Shown: positions 23,241-38,942, counted from the first letter of the stretch. The stretch is 64,000 nt of DNA from Perognathus longimembris pacificus (GCF_023159225.1 NC_063174.1:43578191-43642190); one strand, 5' to 3'. The notes: generated by a model not told the origin, from the sequence alone. A program made the numbers and translations.

Positions 23241-24484
23241 CTGAATAAGTAAACACGACGAAATATTTGGGATACAAGTAGAAAAGCCACCACACAGGAA
23301 GGGATATGTCCAAGGAACACCTTCTCTAGCAGCAGTGGGAATTTAGTTGAGGGAAAACAGACCGTAGAGTGGTTCTGTATGCTTAGATACAGGGCCCACA
23401 CAGTCCCACTACCCCTACCAGGCAGGTGTTATTAGTACCTACATCTAATAGTAGATTCGGACACGTGGATGAAGTAACTTGCCCAGTGGGGTTTCACAGT
23501 CGTCTACAGTGGAGGATCTAGACACTCTAGCACCTCAGTAGGACCCCCAACCACTGTCCTTTACTACTGTCCTAATTTCACACCTGGAAATCATTTGCTA
23601 AGTACTTAGTGAACCCGGTCCCGCTGCCCTCTGCCCTTTGGTATCCTGAAGGGCATCCTTGCCGTGCATCCCTGGTGATGCTCCGGAAGAAACGGTGGGG
23701 TGGCAGTCCCTTTCATCTTGGGACACTCAAGTAATTCACGCGGAAACAAACTCGTGTGGGTGGAAATGGCGACACTGTCTTGAAGAACAAGGGGGCTGCC
23801 GACATCTAGTTCCTGCCTTTGCTTAGGCTGTTAATGCATATTCCGAAGACCCCCGTCCTCCTCCGCCCCTCCGCCCTCCCGCCTTGAGCCCTGGCGGAGA
23901 GACAACAGCCGGGGCGGGGGGCCGAGGCCGGAAGAAAAGCCGGGGCCGGGGGCGAGGGTCGATAGAGAGCCCGAAACCGGGGGTCGCGAGGCCTGGGGGA
24001 GGACTGGGGTGGGCGGGGAGGGTGGGATGTGAACCCCGGCGGGAGCTGAAGAGGCGGCGGGGATCGGGGGGAGGAGCGACCCTGTTCCCCACCACTGCGG
24101 CGGAACTCAGAAAAGGAAGCGGGACAGGAACCGAGACGCCTCGGAATGGGGGAAGCGAGGACCGCGGGGGCACCCGGGGCCCGCGAGGCGGCAGCGGCGG
24201 GGTCCGGGCCGGGGCCAGAGCCCGGCTCGCAAAGCGGCGGCCGAGGTAGGTCGGCTCCACCGCAGGGACCCAGGCGAAAAGCGGCGGCGGAGCTCGCAGC
24301 GCGGGGCCCTGAGGCCGGGCGGCCGCCCACCTCCCCCCCGCCGCCAGCGCCCGGGGCCCGGCCTACCTGAGGCGACCGTCTGGCTCTTCTTCACTAGCTG
24401 CCGGTCCCCGACGTCTCCCGCCGACCCACGACGCACTGCGGGGCTCCAAAAGCCCAGCCCCTCAGCCGCCGGCCGGTCCGACAT
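1480..24484 (-). CDS. TMED8: TMED8, 5' part of the coding region (exons 1-3; continues beyond left edge)
   Basis: TMED8 is a GOLD-domain protein related to the p24/TMED cargo receptors and to the Golgi protein ACBD3; its precise role is poorly known. Joining 24484-24367, 7013-6932 and 1609-1480 on the minus strand gives 110 residues in one frame. They begin MSDRPAAEGLGFWSPAVRRG, continue with ANEDLSN and PQMVSPVSKHVTKDL, and follow human TMED8 through its N-terminal region as I remember it. All junctions are GT-AG (phases 1, 2, 0). This part is acidic and low in complexity, with no signal peptide or membrane segment. The GOLD domain lies in later exons, which are not in the window. The start codon is chosen by homology. 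The first intron is 17.4 kb and the second 5.3 kb. The gene is head-to-head with SAMD15 and shares its CpG-island promoter. Confidence 0.93.
1708..1922 (+). mobile_element. IDL-Geo SINE
   Basis: Full length with A-rich tail (AAAATAAAAATAAA) and perfect TSD AAAAGGACACCCC at 1695-1707 and 1923-1935. Confidence 0.93.
2434..2639 (+). mobile_element. IDL-Geo SINE
   Basis: Full length; perfect TSD AAGAAAAGATTTC at 2421-2433 and 2640-2652. Confidence 0.93.
3100..3475 (-). mobile_element. B1-dID SINE, antisense
   Basis: An antisense ID-like unit (GGTTTGAACTC..TTAAGCCATGCCTC) is followed by an antisense B1 unit (GAGATTACAGGCATACACTA). Old and diverged. Confidence 0.6.
3694..3879 (-). mobile_element. 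B1-Geo SINE
   Basis: Antisense Geo tail (GTCAGTCATTGGACTTGAGC), the linker GGTTAATTGGAGATGA and the B1 end GGATTATGGGCATAAGCCAC. Confidence 0.75.
3905..3996 (-). mobile_element. Solitary ID-like unit, antisense
   Basis: GACTGGGACTCAAATTTAGT.. CTACCAACTGAGCTATGCCT is a diverged tRNA-like unit as in the right arm of B1-dID. Confidence 0.5.
4238..4672 (+). mobile_element. B1-Geo SINE split by an IDL-Geo
   Basis: Head at 4238-4340 (CACCAGTGGCTTATGTCCAT..) and tail at 4551-4672 (TCTATCTCCAACTAACCAG.. GAGTTCAAGCCCCAG). The antisense IDL-Geo between them is younger. Confidence 0.75.
4341..4543 (-). mobile_element. IDL-Geo SINE nested in B1-Geo
   Basis: Antisense copy from TTTTTTGCCAGTCCTGGCAC to CCATATTCCCAGCCC. 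Confidence 0.88.
4735..4922 (-). mobile_element. B1-dID SINE, antisense
   Basis: ID-like unit (AAGTACTGGGAACTGAACTC..) then B1 end (GATCCTCCTGCCTCTGCTTT..GGATTACAGG). Confidence 0.65.
4943..5168 (-). mobile_element. B1-Geo SINE
   Basis: Antisense, near full length: GTTGTAGGGCTTGAACTCAG .. GGTGGTTAATGGAGATGAG .. ATTACAGGTGTGAGCCACTG. Confidence 0.85.
5170..6820. other. TMED8 intron 2, mostly unassigned single-copy sequence
   Basis: Apart from a MIR end at 5735-5795 I see no repeat family, ORF or RNA gene here. It is AT-rich with ordinary intron composition. Confidence 0.6.
5735..5795 (+). mobile_element. MIR 3' fragment
   Basis: TAGTACCAGGTATAATACAG then GTAGGTGCTTCAATAAATAT is the MIR 3' end (AATAAATNT motif). 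Confidence 0.5.
6837..6880 (+). mobile_element. Tailless 44-bp IDL head fragment with perfect 16-bp TSD
   Basis: CTGGGGATATGGCCTAGTGG.. stops near the anticodon-loop position (..TGCTTGCCCTATAT). There is no Geo module and no A-tail. Perfect direct repeats AGAAGACAAAACTTCT flank it at 6821-6836 and 6881-6896. It lies in TMED8 intron 2, 36 bp past the exon 2 donor. Confidence 0.85.
6932..7013 (-). CDS. TMED8: TMED8 coding exon 2
   Basis: An 82-bp exon with acceptor TTTCTAG and donor CAG|GTAGGG. Phase 1 in and phase 2 out. It translates as NEDLSNTKVTASLASASDPA followed by SNSSPY, matching the human segment that follows exon 1. A tailless SINE fragment with a perfect TSD lies only 36 bp past the donor. 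Confidence 0.92.
7500..7575 (-). mobile_element. MIR core fragment, antisense
   Basis: CCATTTTGCAGGTAAGGAAA followed by CTAAGGCAGAGAGG is the reversed MIR core. Confidence 0.55.
7717..8099 (+). mobile_element. IDL-Geo SINE whose A-tail became a 210-bp purine microsatellite
   Basis: Head and most of the Geo tail at 7717-7890, then (GGAA)n/(GAAA)n to 8099. TSD AAGAAACTGAAGCCTC is perfect at 7701-7716 and 8100-8115, so the microsatellite lies inside the original insertion. Confidence 0.92.
7890..8104 (+). repeat. (GGAA)n/(GAAA)n purine microsatellite
   Basis: Over 200 bp of uninterrupted purines on the plus strand, GGAA-rich then pure GAAA. The long open frames across it on both strands are artefacts of composition. 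Confidence 0.97.
8116..8765. other. TMED8 intron 1, unassigned sequence
   Basis: Contains CT-rich text with GCCTCTGACCATG repeated in variant form near 8590 and 8630, possibly an old LTR or short local duplication. No gene is seen. Confidence 0.4.
8768..8901 (-). mobile_element. IDL-Geo SINE with internal losses
   Basis: Antisense GTTTTGCCAGTCCTGGGGCT .. GCCACTTAAGCCACAGCACC .. CACATTCCCAGCC, missing part of the ID head. Confidence 0.75.
8946..9062 (+). mobile_element. B1 (7SL-derived) monomer
   Basis: GCTCATGGTGGCAAAGTCTG TAATCCCAACACTCAGGAGG .. CCTTGTCTC followed by an A-tail, a plain B1 layout. Confidence 0.8.
9063..9290 (+). mobile_element. B1-Geo SINE
   Basis: Directly abuts the A-tail of the preceding B1. 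Head CCCTGGTGGCTCATATGCTT, tail GGTTCAAGTGGTAGAGCACT, somewhat scrambled 3' end. Confidence 0.75.
9334..9538 (+). mobile_element. IDL-Geo SINE (older subfamily)
   Basis: Head GGGCTGAGAATGTGGCTTCA with TAGCATGTATGAAGCCC, then Geo with AAGCTCAGGGACAATGCCCA and an A-tail. Confidence 0.85.
9600..9800 (-). mobile_element. Possible old L1 fragment, antisense
   Basis: TCTCTTTGGGATGGATTCCC..AAGTGGAATTTCTAGACCAA resembles the AAATTCCCAGAAGTGGAATT block of old L1 elements. Confidence 0.35.
9900..10027 (-). mobile_element. B1 monomer, antisense
   Basis: AAGTTACCCAGACGGGTCTT .. TGTGCATGCCACCATGCCCA is a reversed 7SL-like B1. Confidence 0.65.
10240..10470 (-). mobile_element. B1-Geo SINE
   Basis: Antisense, nearly complete, from a T-run through CTCTTTTGCTCAAGGCTAGT to GTGAGCCACCAGTGCCCAGC. 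Confidence 0.87.
10559..10758 (-). mobile_element. IDL-Geo SINE
   Basis: Antisense, 15-T start, ends CACATCCCAGCCC. TSD GAAACAAGCTTTT / GAAACAAACTTTT with one mismatch. Confidence 0.88.
10888..11092 (+). mobile_element. IDL-Geo SINE
   Basis: Full length except for a short Geo deletion after CCAGAAGTGG. TSD ACAGACCACTT on both sides. Confidence 0.9.
11103..11320 (+). mobile_element. Diverged B1-Geo or B1-dID SINE
   Basis: B1-like head AATGGCTCACACCTGTAATC and a degenerate tRNA-like tail ending TATGAGTTCAAACTCTACTA. Confidence 0.55.
11548..11808 (+). mobile_element. B1-Geo SINE
   Basis: Head GGCACTGGTGGCTCATGCCT, linker TCTTATCTCTAATCAACCA, tail GAGTTCAAGCCTCGTGACCC. Confidence 0.87.
11810..12930. 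other. TMED8 intron 1, no recognised feature
   Basis: Unassigned intron sequence with only short spurious open frames. A G-rich patch GGAGGGGGGGTAGAC is at about 12877. Confidence 0.5.
12931..13040 (+). mobile_element. 5'-truncated Geo tail behind a (CT)n run
   Basis: (CT)25 at 12931-12980 runs straight into AAAAGAAGCCAGGGACAGTG .. CCCAGGAATGG, the last 60 bp of an IDL-Geo. Confidence 0.7.
13040..13245 (+). mobile_element. Possible L1 3' UTR fragment
   Basis: The purine-rich GAGGGAAGGGG run followed by GGGTGACAATGTTGAAATGG resembles the other L1 3' ends, but lacks the usual terminus. An alternative is an unassigned retroelement end. Confidence 0.3.
13257..13478 (+). mobile_element. IDL-Geo SINE
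   Basis: Full length, tail of A and CAACAAC. TSD ACTGAATTCTAG / ACTGAATTGTAG. Confidence 0.9.
13660..13990 (-). mobile_element. Old L1 fragment (L1M-like), antisense
   Basis: The text around 13870-13975 (TTCATTGTTGTACACCATTC, GACTATTATGAATTATGCTC) is characteristic of diverged mammalian L1 3' regions in reverse orientation. Family assignment is approximate. Confidence 0.5.
14040..14520 (-). mobile_element. B1-Geo SINE split by the L1 at 14171-14457
   Basis: Left part 14040-14170 (CTTGAGCCACAGCTCCACTT.. to the B1 junction) and right part 14461-14505 (CTCTCAGC.. GAGCCACTAGCACTTGG) are one antisense element. Confidence 0.75.
14171..14457 (+). mobile_element. 5'-truncated L1 3' end inserted in a SINE
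   Basis: Contains the L1 3' UTR purine-rich run (GGGAAGAGGAAG..) and the terminal motif ACCTCTCTGTACATCACTTT with an A-rich end. It is flanked by TSD CTACCTTCAG (14161-14170 and 14458-14467) and splits an antisense B1-Geo. Confidence 0.85.
14800..15009 (+). mobile_element. IDL-Geo SINE
   Basis: Full length; TSD AACTTATTAATCAG on both sides. Confidence 0.92.
15395..15495 (-). mobile_element. MIR fragment, antisense
   Basis: ATAAATGAGAAAACTGAGGT then TCTGAGG..AGTAGGTCAATGAG fits the reversed MIR core. It lies in the unassigned block inside the Tigger1 fossil. Confidence 0.45.
15562..15780 (+). mobile_element. IDL-Geo SINE nested in the Tigger1 fossil
   Basis: Head variant with CTCCTACACAAGAAGCTCTC and a changed Geo linker (GCAAGTCTTAAGAGG). 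Perfect TSD GAAAAATTCC at 15552-15561 and 15781-15790. Confidence 0.92.
15931..16134 (-). mobile_element. B1-Geo SINE nested in the Tigger1 fossil
   Basis: Antisense; the A-tail side is now a (GT)n run. TSD ATTCATAAC on both sides. Confidence 0.85.
18053..18285 (+). mobile_element. B1-Geo SINE
   Basis: Head AGATGGCTCACTCCTGTAAT, linker CCATCTCCAATTAACCACCA, tail TGAGTTCAAGCCCAGGACC plus A-tail. Confidence 0.87.
18331..18532 (+). mobile_element. IDL-Geo SINE
   Basis: Full length, head with GCCTCATATACACGAGGCCC and Geo with GAGCGGGAAGAAGCC. TSD AATAATGGA. Confidence 0.9.
18596..18789 (+). mobile_element. IDL-Geo SINE (older subfamily)
   Basis: Head GGGCTAGGAATGTGGCTTAG. Perfect 16-bp TSD AAAATAACTTATTTAT at 18580-18595 and 18790-18805. 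Confidence 0.92.
18855..18955 (-). mobile_element. Short L1 3' end, antisense
   Basis: GGTGATGTACAGAGGGGCTA is the reverse complement of the L1 terminal motif. The rest is diverged. Confidence 0.5.
18968..19043 (-). mobile_element. Solitary ID-like unit, antisense
   Basis: GGTATTGGAGATAGAACCCA .. CTACAGAGCTACATCCTAGC is a lone ID-type unit without Geo tail. Confidence 0.65.
19050..19565. other. TMED8 intron 1, no recognised feature
   Basis: AT-rich unassigned sequence; nothing coding or repetitive recognised. Confidence 0.5.
19568..19695 (+). mobile_element. Diverged ID-like SINE
   Basis: GGGGCTGGAGGGTGGCTCTG .. GAGTTCAAACCCTAGTATCA followed by a short Geo-like end (CAGTGCCCAGACCCTGAGTT). 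Confidence 0.6.
19985..20170 (+). mobile_element. Diverged B1-Geo SINE
   Basis: Head GCTGAGCATGGTAGCTCAAT, tail GGTAGAACACCAGACTTAAG .. TGAGTTCAAGCCCTAG. Confidence 0.65.
20259..20500 (+). mobile_element. B1-Geo SINE
   Basis: Head GGGCACTGGTAGCTCATGCC, linker TTATCTCCAGTTAACCACTC, tail AGGCCCTGAAATCAACCCCA. Confidence 0.87.
20530..20735 (+). mobile_element. B1-dID SINE
   Basis: B1 unit (GGCTGGGCATGGTGGCCTGC ..AGTGAGACCCTATTCTG), A-rich linker, then ID-like unit (GGGGCTGGCAGAGTGGCTTA). Shows the plain B1-then-ID order. Confidence 0.75.
20866..21080 (+). mobile_element. B1-Geo SINE
   Basis: Head AGCTGATAGCTCACGCCTGT, tail GGCACTGTGGCTCAAAGTGG, ends in CAACAAAAAACAAC. Confidence 0.85.
21085..21790. 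other. TMED8 intron 1, no recognised feature
   Basis: The only local structure is a short tandem near 21555-21600 in which ATCCAAGGTTAT recurs twice. Confidence 0.45.
21845..22035 (-). mobile_element. IDL-Geo SINE
   Basis: Antisense after a (GTT)n T-rich tail; GTTTGCCAGTCCTGGGGCTT .. GCCATATTCCCAGCCC. Confidence 0.88.
22300..22410 (+). mobile_element. Short L1 3' end
   Basis: Ends GTAACCCCTCTGTACATCAC followed by an A-rich AATAATAATAATGG tail, matching the other L1 3' ends in the window. Severely 5'-truncated. Confidence 0.65.
22578..22662 (-). mobile_element. Solitary ID-like head, antisense
   Basis: GTATAATGCTAGGACTTGAA CCCAGGTCCTCATGCATGCT .. GCGCCATATTCCAGTC. Confidence 0.6.
22940..23012 (-). 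mobile_element. Solitary ID-like unit, antisense
   Basis: GATGCTGGGGATCAAACCCA .. CTATCACTGAGCTACATCCT, close to a classic rodent ID element. Confidence 0.7.
23155..23237 (+). repeat. Compound (GT)n(GA)n microsatellite
   Basis: About 16 GT repeats switch directly to about 23 GA repeats, 600 bp left of the CpG island. Confidence 0.97.
23415..23500 (-). mobile_element. MIR fragment, antisense
   Basis: GGTGTTATTAGTACCTACAT.. AAGTAACTTGCCCAGTGGGG matches the reversed MIR core and its CTTGCCCA block. Confidence 0.5.
24367..24484 (-). CDS. TMED8: TMED8 coding exon 1
   Basis: Minus-strand ATG at 24484, open to a CAG|GTAGGC donor (last exon base 24367). It encodes 39 residues plus the first base of an Ala codon. 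Similarity to human TMED8 runs through residues 1-40 (MSD..AAEG..SWSP-type start). The exon is within the CpG island, which runs on into the intron. Confidence 0.92.
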
Positions 24485-24613
24485 CTGCAGCCCGCGTCCA
24501 GAGCCTCGCCGCCGCCGGCCTCGAACACCTCCGGAAACAGCCGAAGGCCGAGCGAACGCTGCGGCGGCGAGCCGAGCCCCGCCGAAAGGAGCCGAGCTCA
24601 GGAGAGCCTCAAC

Positions 24614-24694
24614 CGAGCCCAGGCGAACCTCGGCCGAGCCTAACCGAGCCCCCCGCCGAGCCCAGGCGAACCCCGGCCGAGCCTAACCGAATGG
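24614..24694 (+). repeat. GC-rich 43-bp tandem repeat, about two copies
   Basis: A 43-bp unit beginning CGAGCCCAGGCGAACC at 24614 repeats at 24657 with few differences. It sits between the two divergent start codons and degrades into further CCGAGCC runs on the left (24560-24610). It may lie in the SAMD15 5' UTR. Confidence 0.75.
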
Positions 24695-24825
24695 AGCCGA
24701 GCCCGAGTGCCGCAGCCACGGCGAAGCAGCCGCGGGAAGAGCGTGAGGCCCCGGGGCAGCCGGCTAGCAGGAGGTGGACGGTGCAGGTCCCGGCTTGGAA
24801 GAAACAACCCAACCCGGGGCCGAGC

Positions 24826-24875
24826 CCGGAAGCGGCCGCCGGAAGCCGCGGTTTCCATAGCGACGCTGTCGGAAG
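24826..24875 (+). promoter_or_regulatory. Cluster of three ETS-like cores (CCGGAAG/TCGGAAG)
   Basis: CCGGAAG occurs at 24826-24832 and 24839-24845, and TCGGAAG at 24869-24875, all on the plus strand. Such cores bind GABP/ETS factors and are common in TATA-less bidirectional promoters. They bracket the X-box. Confidence 0.45.
24851..24864 (+). promoter_or_regulatory. Candidate RFX X-box upstream of SAMD15
   Basis: GTTTCCATAGCGAC is an imperfect inverted repeat fitting the RFX X-box plan (GTTNCC, 2-bp spacer, RGYRAC). A second half-site, GTTGCTAGGC, lies at 24881-24890. The box is 68 bp upstream of the SAMD15 ATG. RFX factors control many ciliary and spermatogenic genes. Occupancy is an inference. 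Confidence 0.5.
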
Positions 24876-24931
24876 TCGTGGTTGCTAGGCGGCCGGGGCG
24901 CGTCGATCCGCTGAACTGCATGCACCTTACC

Positions 24932-35486
<10,555 letters not shown>

Positions 35487-36850
35487 AAGATCAAACTGTG
35501 TGATCGTTTCTGCTTTTTTGTTCTTTCATGAACAACTGAGAAAAGCCATCTTGCTTACCGTGAATGATCAAACTATGAGTTACTTGAGGAAAGAGATGTG
35601 ATCTTTGCTGTTGGGTGTTTTTTTTTTCTTTTTCCCCTTTCATTGAGGATCAGAGTTGGAACTGCTGACTCCATTTCCAGTTCTTTCCTGATTCACAGCA
35701 TCTTCCTTTTATGTTCCAAGGTAGCCCCTTTGTTAAAAGCAGCAATATTTTTCTTTCATTCCTGTTAAAATACTTACTAGTAGGAACACACTGGGGAAAT
35801 AGAGTTAGACATAAATTCTCATCTGAGTGCTGTGGTACTCATGTAGAAATCTCAGCACTCAGAAGGCTTAGACAGGAAGATTGTGAGTTCCAGGCCAGCC
35901 TATGCTACATAATGAGATCTTCTCTAAATAAGAAGTAGAATAAGCTCTCCTACCAGCCAGATAATCCTTTCCACAAATGCAGAAAAAGAAGAGTTATAAA
36001 AGGAGCATTAACTGTGATCCATGGCACTGTTCTACTACTAAAGAGACTGTAAAGGCAAATCTCATTCTTTAAAATAGCCAGGCATATAAAATTCATTACA
36101 TAGAAGTTTTGAACTATTTCTATCTAAAGGGAAAACGAAACCTCTCCTATCTTGAGGACAAACAGGAAGTTACTACTTGGAGCCAGGTCTCTGGGCTACT
36201 CTCCTACACATAGGGAGAAAGAGTACAATCCACCTTAGTGTAAATTCTAAATGATGGCTGCAAGCCCCCAAGGACTGTCTGTCAAGGGTGTAAGACTGGC
36301 AAGAAGCTTAGTTGGCTTTTTAAAAGATTTATATCTTCTGAGCAAACAAAGGATTTGCAATTCTGTTGTCCAAAGGAAAAGTTTCAAGACAGATGAGAAG
36401 GGAGTTCTTTTTCCCTTTAGCTATCAGAGAAAACATTCAAAGTGGGATTCAGTAAACACTTGTTTGAATGTTTCTCTAGCTCCCCTCTATTTTTACACTT
36501 TCTGCTCTTTCTCGCCCACTTCTTAATCCAAAAAAAAAAAAAATCACACTATATTACTAATGTAACCTGAAGGGACTAATGGTTAACTTGTCTGTTCCCT
36601 GTTCCCTCTACCTGAATGTGCATAGTAAAAGGACTGTTTTTTTTGTTGTTGTTGTTGAGAGAAGGAACAAATGAACATGTGTGCCACATATTAATATTTG
36701 AAGATGAATGTATTTTCCCAAATTGGACAAATTTTTATCAGAAATCTTTCTAGCATTGTACTATTGGTATTGCTTGACTCATAATTATGCCAAATACTAA
36801 AACCATGGTGATTTCCAAGTTTACTGAATCATTTCTTCAAAAACACTTGA
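35487..36850 (+). other. SAMD15: SAMD15 3' flank / probable 3' UTR
   Basis: Follows the SAMD15 stop. It holds one B1 and otherwise unassigned sequence. No AATAAA was found, so the length of the UTR is unknown. Confidence 0.4.
35818..35932 (+). mobile_element. B1 monomer downstream of SAMD15
   Basis: GAGTGCTGTGGTACTCATGT .. CAGGCCAGCCTATGCTACAT .. GAGATCTTCTCT; probably in or near the SAMD15 3' UTR. Confidence 0.7.
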
Positions 36851-36854
36851 GTAC

Positions 36855-37035
36855 TCAGAAAATGATGGCTCCCACTTGTAATCCTAGCTATTTAGGAGGC
36901 TGAGATTTGGAGTGCTATGATTCAAAGCCAGCCTGGGCAGAAAAGTCAGCAAGACTCCATCTCCAAAATAGCCAGCAAAATGTCAGATTGTACGTGTGAC
37001 TCAAGTGGTGGAATTCCAGCTGTGAGCAAGATAAT
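36855..37035 (+). mobile_element. B1-Geo SINE, 3'-truncated
   Basis: Head AATGATGGCTCCCACTTGTA .. TTCAAAGCCAGCCTGGGCAG, short Geo part GTGACTCAAGTGGTGGAATT. Confidence 0.75.
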
Positions 37036-37141
37036 TGATCTTCAATGTATTACTCCAAAATCAAATCCAACAGTACCATGCCATCCAACATCATAAGGTC
37101 CAAATCTTGTAATACATTTGTTTATATTAAAGATGATCTTC

Positions 37142-37349
37142 GGGCTGGGGATATGGCCTAGTGGCAAGAATGCTTGCCTCGTATACATGAAGCCCTGGGT
37201 TCAATTCCCCAGCACCACACACAGAGAAAACGGCCAGAAGTGGCGCTGTGGCTCAAGTGGCAGAGTGCTAACCTTGAGCAAAAAGAAGCCAGAGACAGTG
37301 CTCAGGCCCTGAGTCCAAGCCCCAGGACTGGCCAAAAAAAAAAAAAAAA
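37142..37349 (+). mobile_element. IDL-Geo SINE
   Basis: Full length; perfect TSD AGATGATCTTC at 37131-37141 and 37350-37360. Confidence 0.93.
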
Positions 37350-37451
37350 AGATGATCTTCCATTTTTATCAGGTATCATGTATTATAACAATGAGGAAAA
37401 AGATTTACAATATATATAAAGGGCACTGTTTGTACAAAAAAAATTCAGGCT

Positions 37452-37678
37452 GGGGCTGGGGATATGGCCTAGTAGCAGGAGTGCTTGCCTCGTATACATG
37501 AGGCCCTAGGTTCGATTCCCCAGCACCACATATACAGAAAATGGCCAGAAGTGGCGCTGTGGCTCAAGTGGCAGAGTGCTAGCCTTGAGCAAGAAGAAGC
37601 CAGGGACAGTGCTCAGGCCCTGAGTCCAAGCCCCAGGACTGGCCCCCCAAAAAAACAAAAAAACAAAAAAAACAAAAA
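37452..37678 (+). mobile_element. IDL-Geo SINE
   Basis: Full length with a long C/A-interrupted tail. TSD AAATTCAGGCT / ACATTCAGGCT. Confidence 0.9.
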
Positions 37679-38046
37679 AACATTCAGGCTTAAAGTACTA
37701 AATTCATAGTTTTAGAGATGAATAGACATCTCTAAATTTCAGTCTCCCTATCTGTATCAACACTCATTTATTAAACCACTTAATAATAAAATAAAAAGAC
37801 AACTGATCTACAGACTTCAAGCCCCGAACTTGCAGGAAAAAAAAAACAAAACACAAAAAACTGATTTTTTTCAGTAACCAAAGCATAGTAACATCTTTCT
37901 TAGTTTCATGAGATCACTGCTATTTTTTTCAACTCTATTGTAAATTGACAAAAAGTATCTATAAAGGAAGTAGACATTTGCATTATAGAAATAAGATCTA
38001 TATTTTACAAAAAAAATAGCCACTTAAATGCCAGGTTGTTTTGTTT

Positions 38047-38048
<2 letters not shown>

Positions 38049-38086
<38 letters not shown>

Positions 38087-38113
38087 CGTGCGTGTGTGTG
38101 TGTGTGTGCGCGC

Positions 38114-38146
<33 letters not shown>
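38049..38146 (+). repeat. (TG)n with alternating CG cores
   Basis: 98 bp of strictly alternating purine and pyrimidine, including GCGCGCGCG at about 38079 and GCGCGCGTGCG at about 38108. Confidence 0.95.
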
Positions 38147-38150
<4 letters not shown>

Positions 38151-38240
38151 AGGGCTTGAATTCTGGGCCTTGGTACTGTCTCTTAGCTTTTTCCCCTCAA
38201 GGCCAATTCTCTGCCACTTGAGCCACAGCTCTACTTTTGG

Positions 38241-38245
<5 letters not shown>

Positions 38246-38273
<28 letters not shown>

Positions 38274-38465
38274 TGGCCAGTCCTGGGCCTTGGACTCAGG
38301 GCCGGAGTACTATCCCTGGCCTCTTCTTGCTCAAGGCTAGCACTCTGCCACTTGAGCCACAGCGCCCCCTCTGGCCGTTTTCCAAATATGTGGTGCTGGG
38401 GAATTGAACTGAGAGCTTCATGTGTAGGAGGCAAGCGCTCTTGCCACTAGGCCATACTCCCAGCC
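38246..38465 (-). mobile_element. IDL-Geo SINE nested in B1-Geo (antisense)
   Basis: A T-run of about 26 then GTGGCCAGTCCTGGGCC .. CATACTCCCAGCC. TSD CTACTTTTGGCTTTT / CTACTTTTGACTTTT. Confidence 0.9.
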
Positions 38466-38514
38466 CTACTTTTGACTTTTTTGGTAGTTAACTGAATATG
38501 AAAGTCTCAGAGAC

Positions 38515-38715
38515 GGCTGGGAATATGGCCTAGTGGCAAGAGTGTTTGCCTTGTATACATGAAGCCCTGGGTTCAATTCCTCAGCACCACATATATAGAA
38601 AAGGCCAGAAGAGGCGCTGTGGCTCAAGTGGCAGAGTGCTAGCCTTGAGCAAAAAAGAAGCCAGGGACAGTGCTCAGGCCCTGAGTCCAAGCGCCAGGAC
38701 TGGCAAAAAAAAAAA
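38515..38715 (+). mobile_element. IDL-Geo SINE nested in the same B1-Geo (sense)
   Basis: GGCTGGGAATATGGCCTAGT to an A-tail. TSD GTCTCAGAGAC / GTTTCAGAGAC. Confidence 0.9.
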
Positions 38716-38829
38716 GTTTCAGAGACTTTCCTTCACAGGCTGACTTTGAACTGCAATCATCAAATCTCAGCCTCCTGAGTAGCTAGGATTACAGGTGTGA
38801 GCCACTGGCACCTGACTGGTCTGGTGTGT

Positions 38830-38942
38830 GTGTGTTGTGACAGGGCTTTACTGTATAGCCCAAACTAGACTTGAACTCATGATCATCCTGCCCTAGACTC
38901 CTGAGTACTGGTATTAAAAGCATGTACTATCACACTTAGCTC
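38830..38942 (-). mobile_element. B1 monomer, antisense
   Basis: CTGTATAGCCCAAACTAGAC .. AGCATGTACTATCACACTTA. Confidence 0.65.

Larger units (their letters stand above)
23830..24930. promoter_or_regulatory. CpG island / bidirectional promoter of TMED8 and SAMD15
   Basis: The base composition changes sharply from AT-rich intron to very GC- and CpG-rich DNA across about 1.1 kb and back again near 24930. TMED8 starts leftward at 24484 and SAMD15 rightward at 24932, so the two ATGs are 447 bp apart, a typical head-to-head arrangement. No TATA box is evident. The interval contains ETS-like cores, an RFX X-box and a GC-rich tandem repeat, listed separately. Transcription starts cannot be placed from sequence alone. 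The several long ORFs here on both strands reflect the lack of AT-rich stop codons and are not genes. Confidence 0.85.
38147..38815 (-). mobile_element. B1-Geo SINE hosting two IDL-Geo insertions
   Basis: The pieces 38147-38245, 38466-38514 and 38716-38815 read as one antisense element (GGGCTTGAATTCTGGGCC .. GGTAGTTAACTGAATATGAA .. ACAGGTGTGAGCCACTGGCA). Its tail side continues into the (TG)n array at 38049-38146. Confidence 0.82.

Noticed and set aside
23806..24484. Several long overlapping ORFs in the CpG island on both strands
   Set aside because: GC-rich DNA has few stop codons. Only the TMED8 exon 1 frame has homology and a splice donor.
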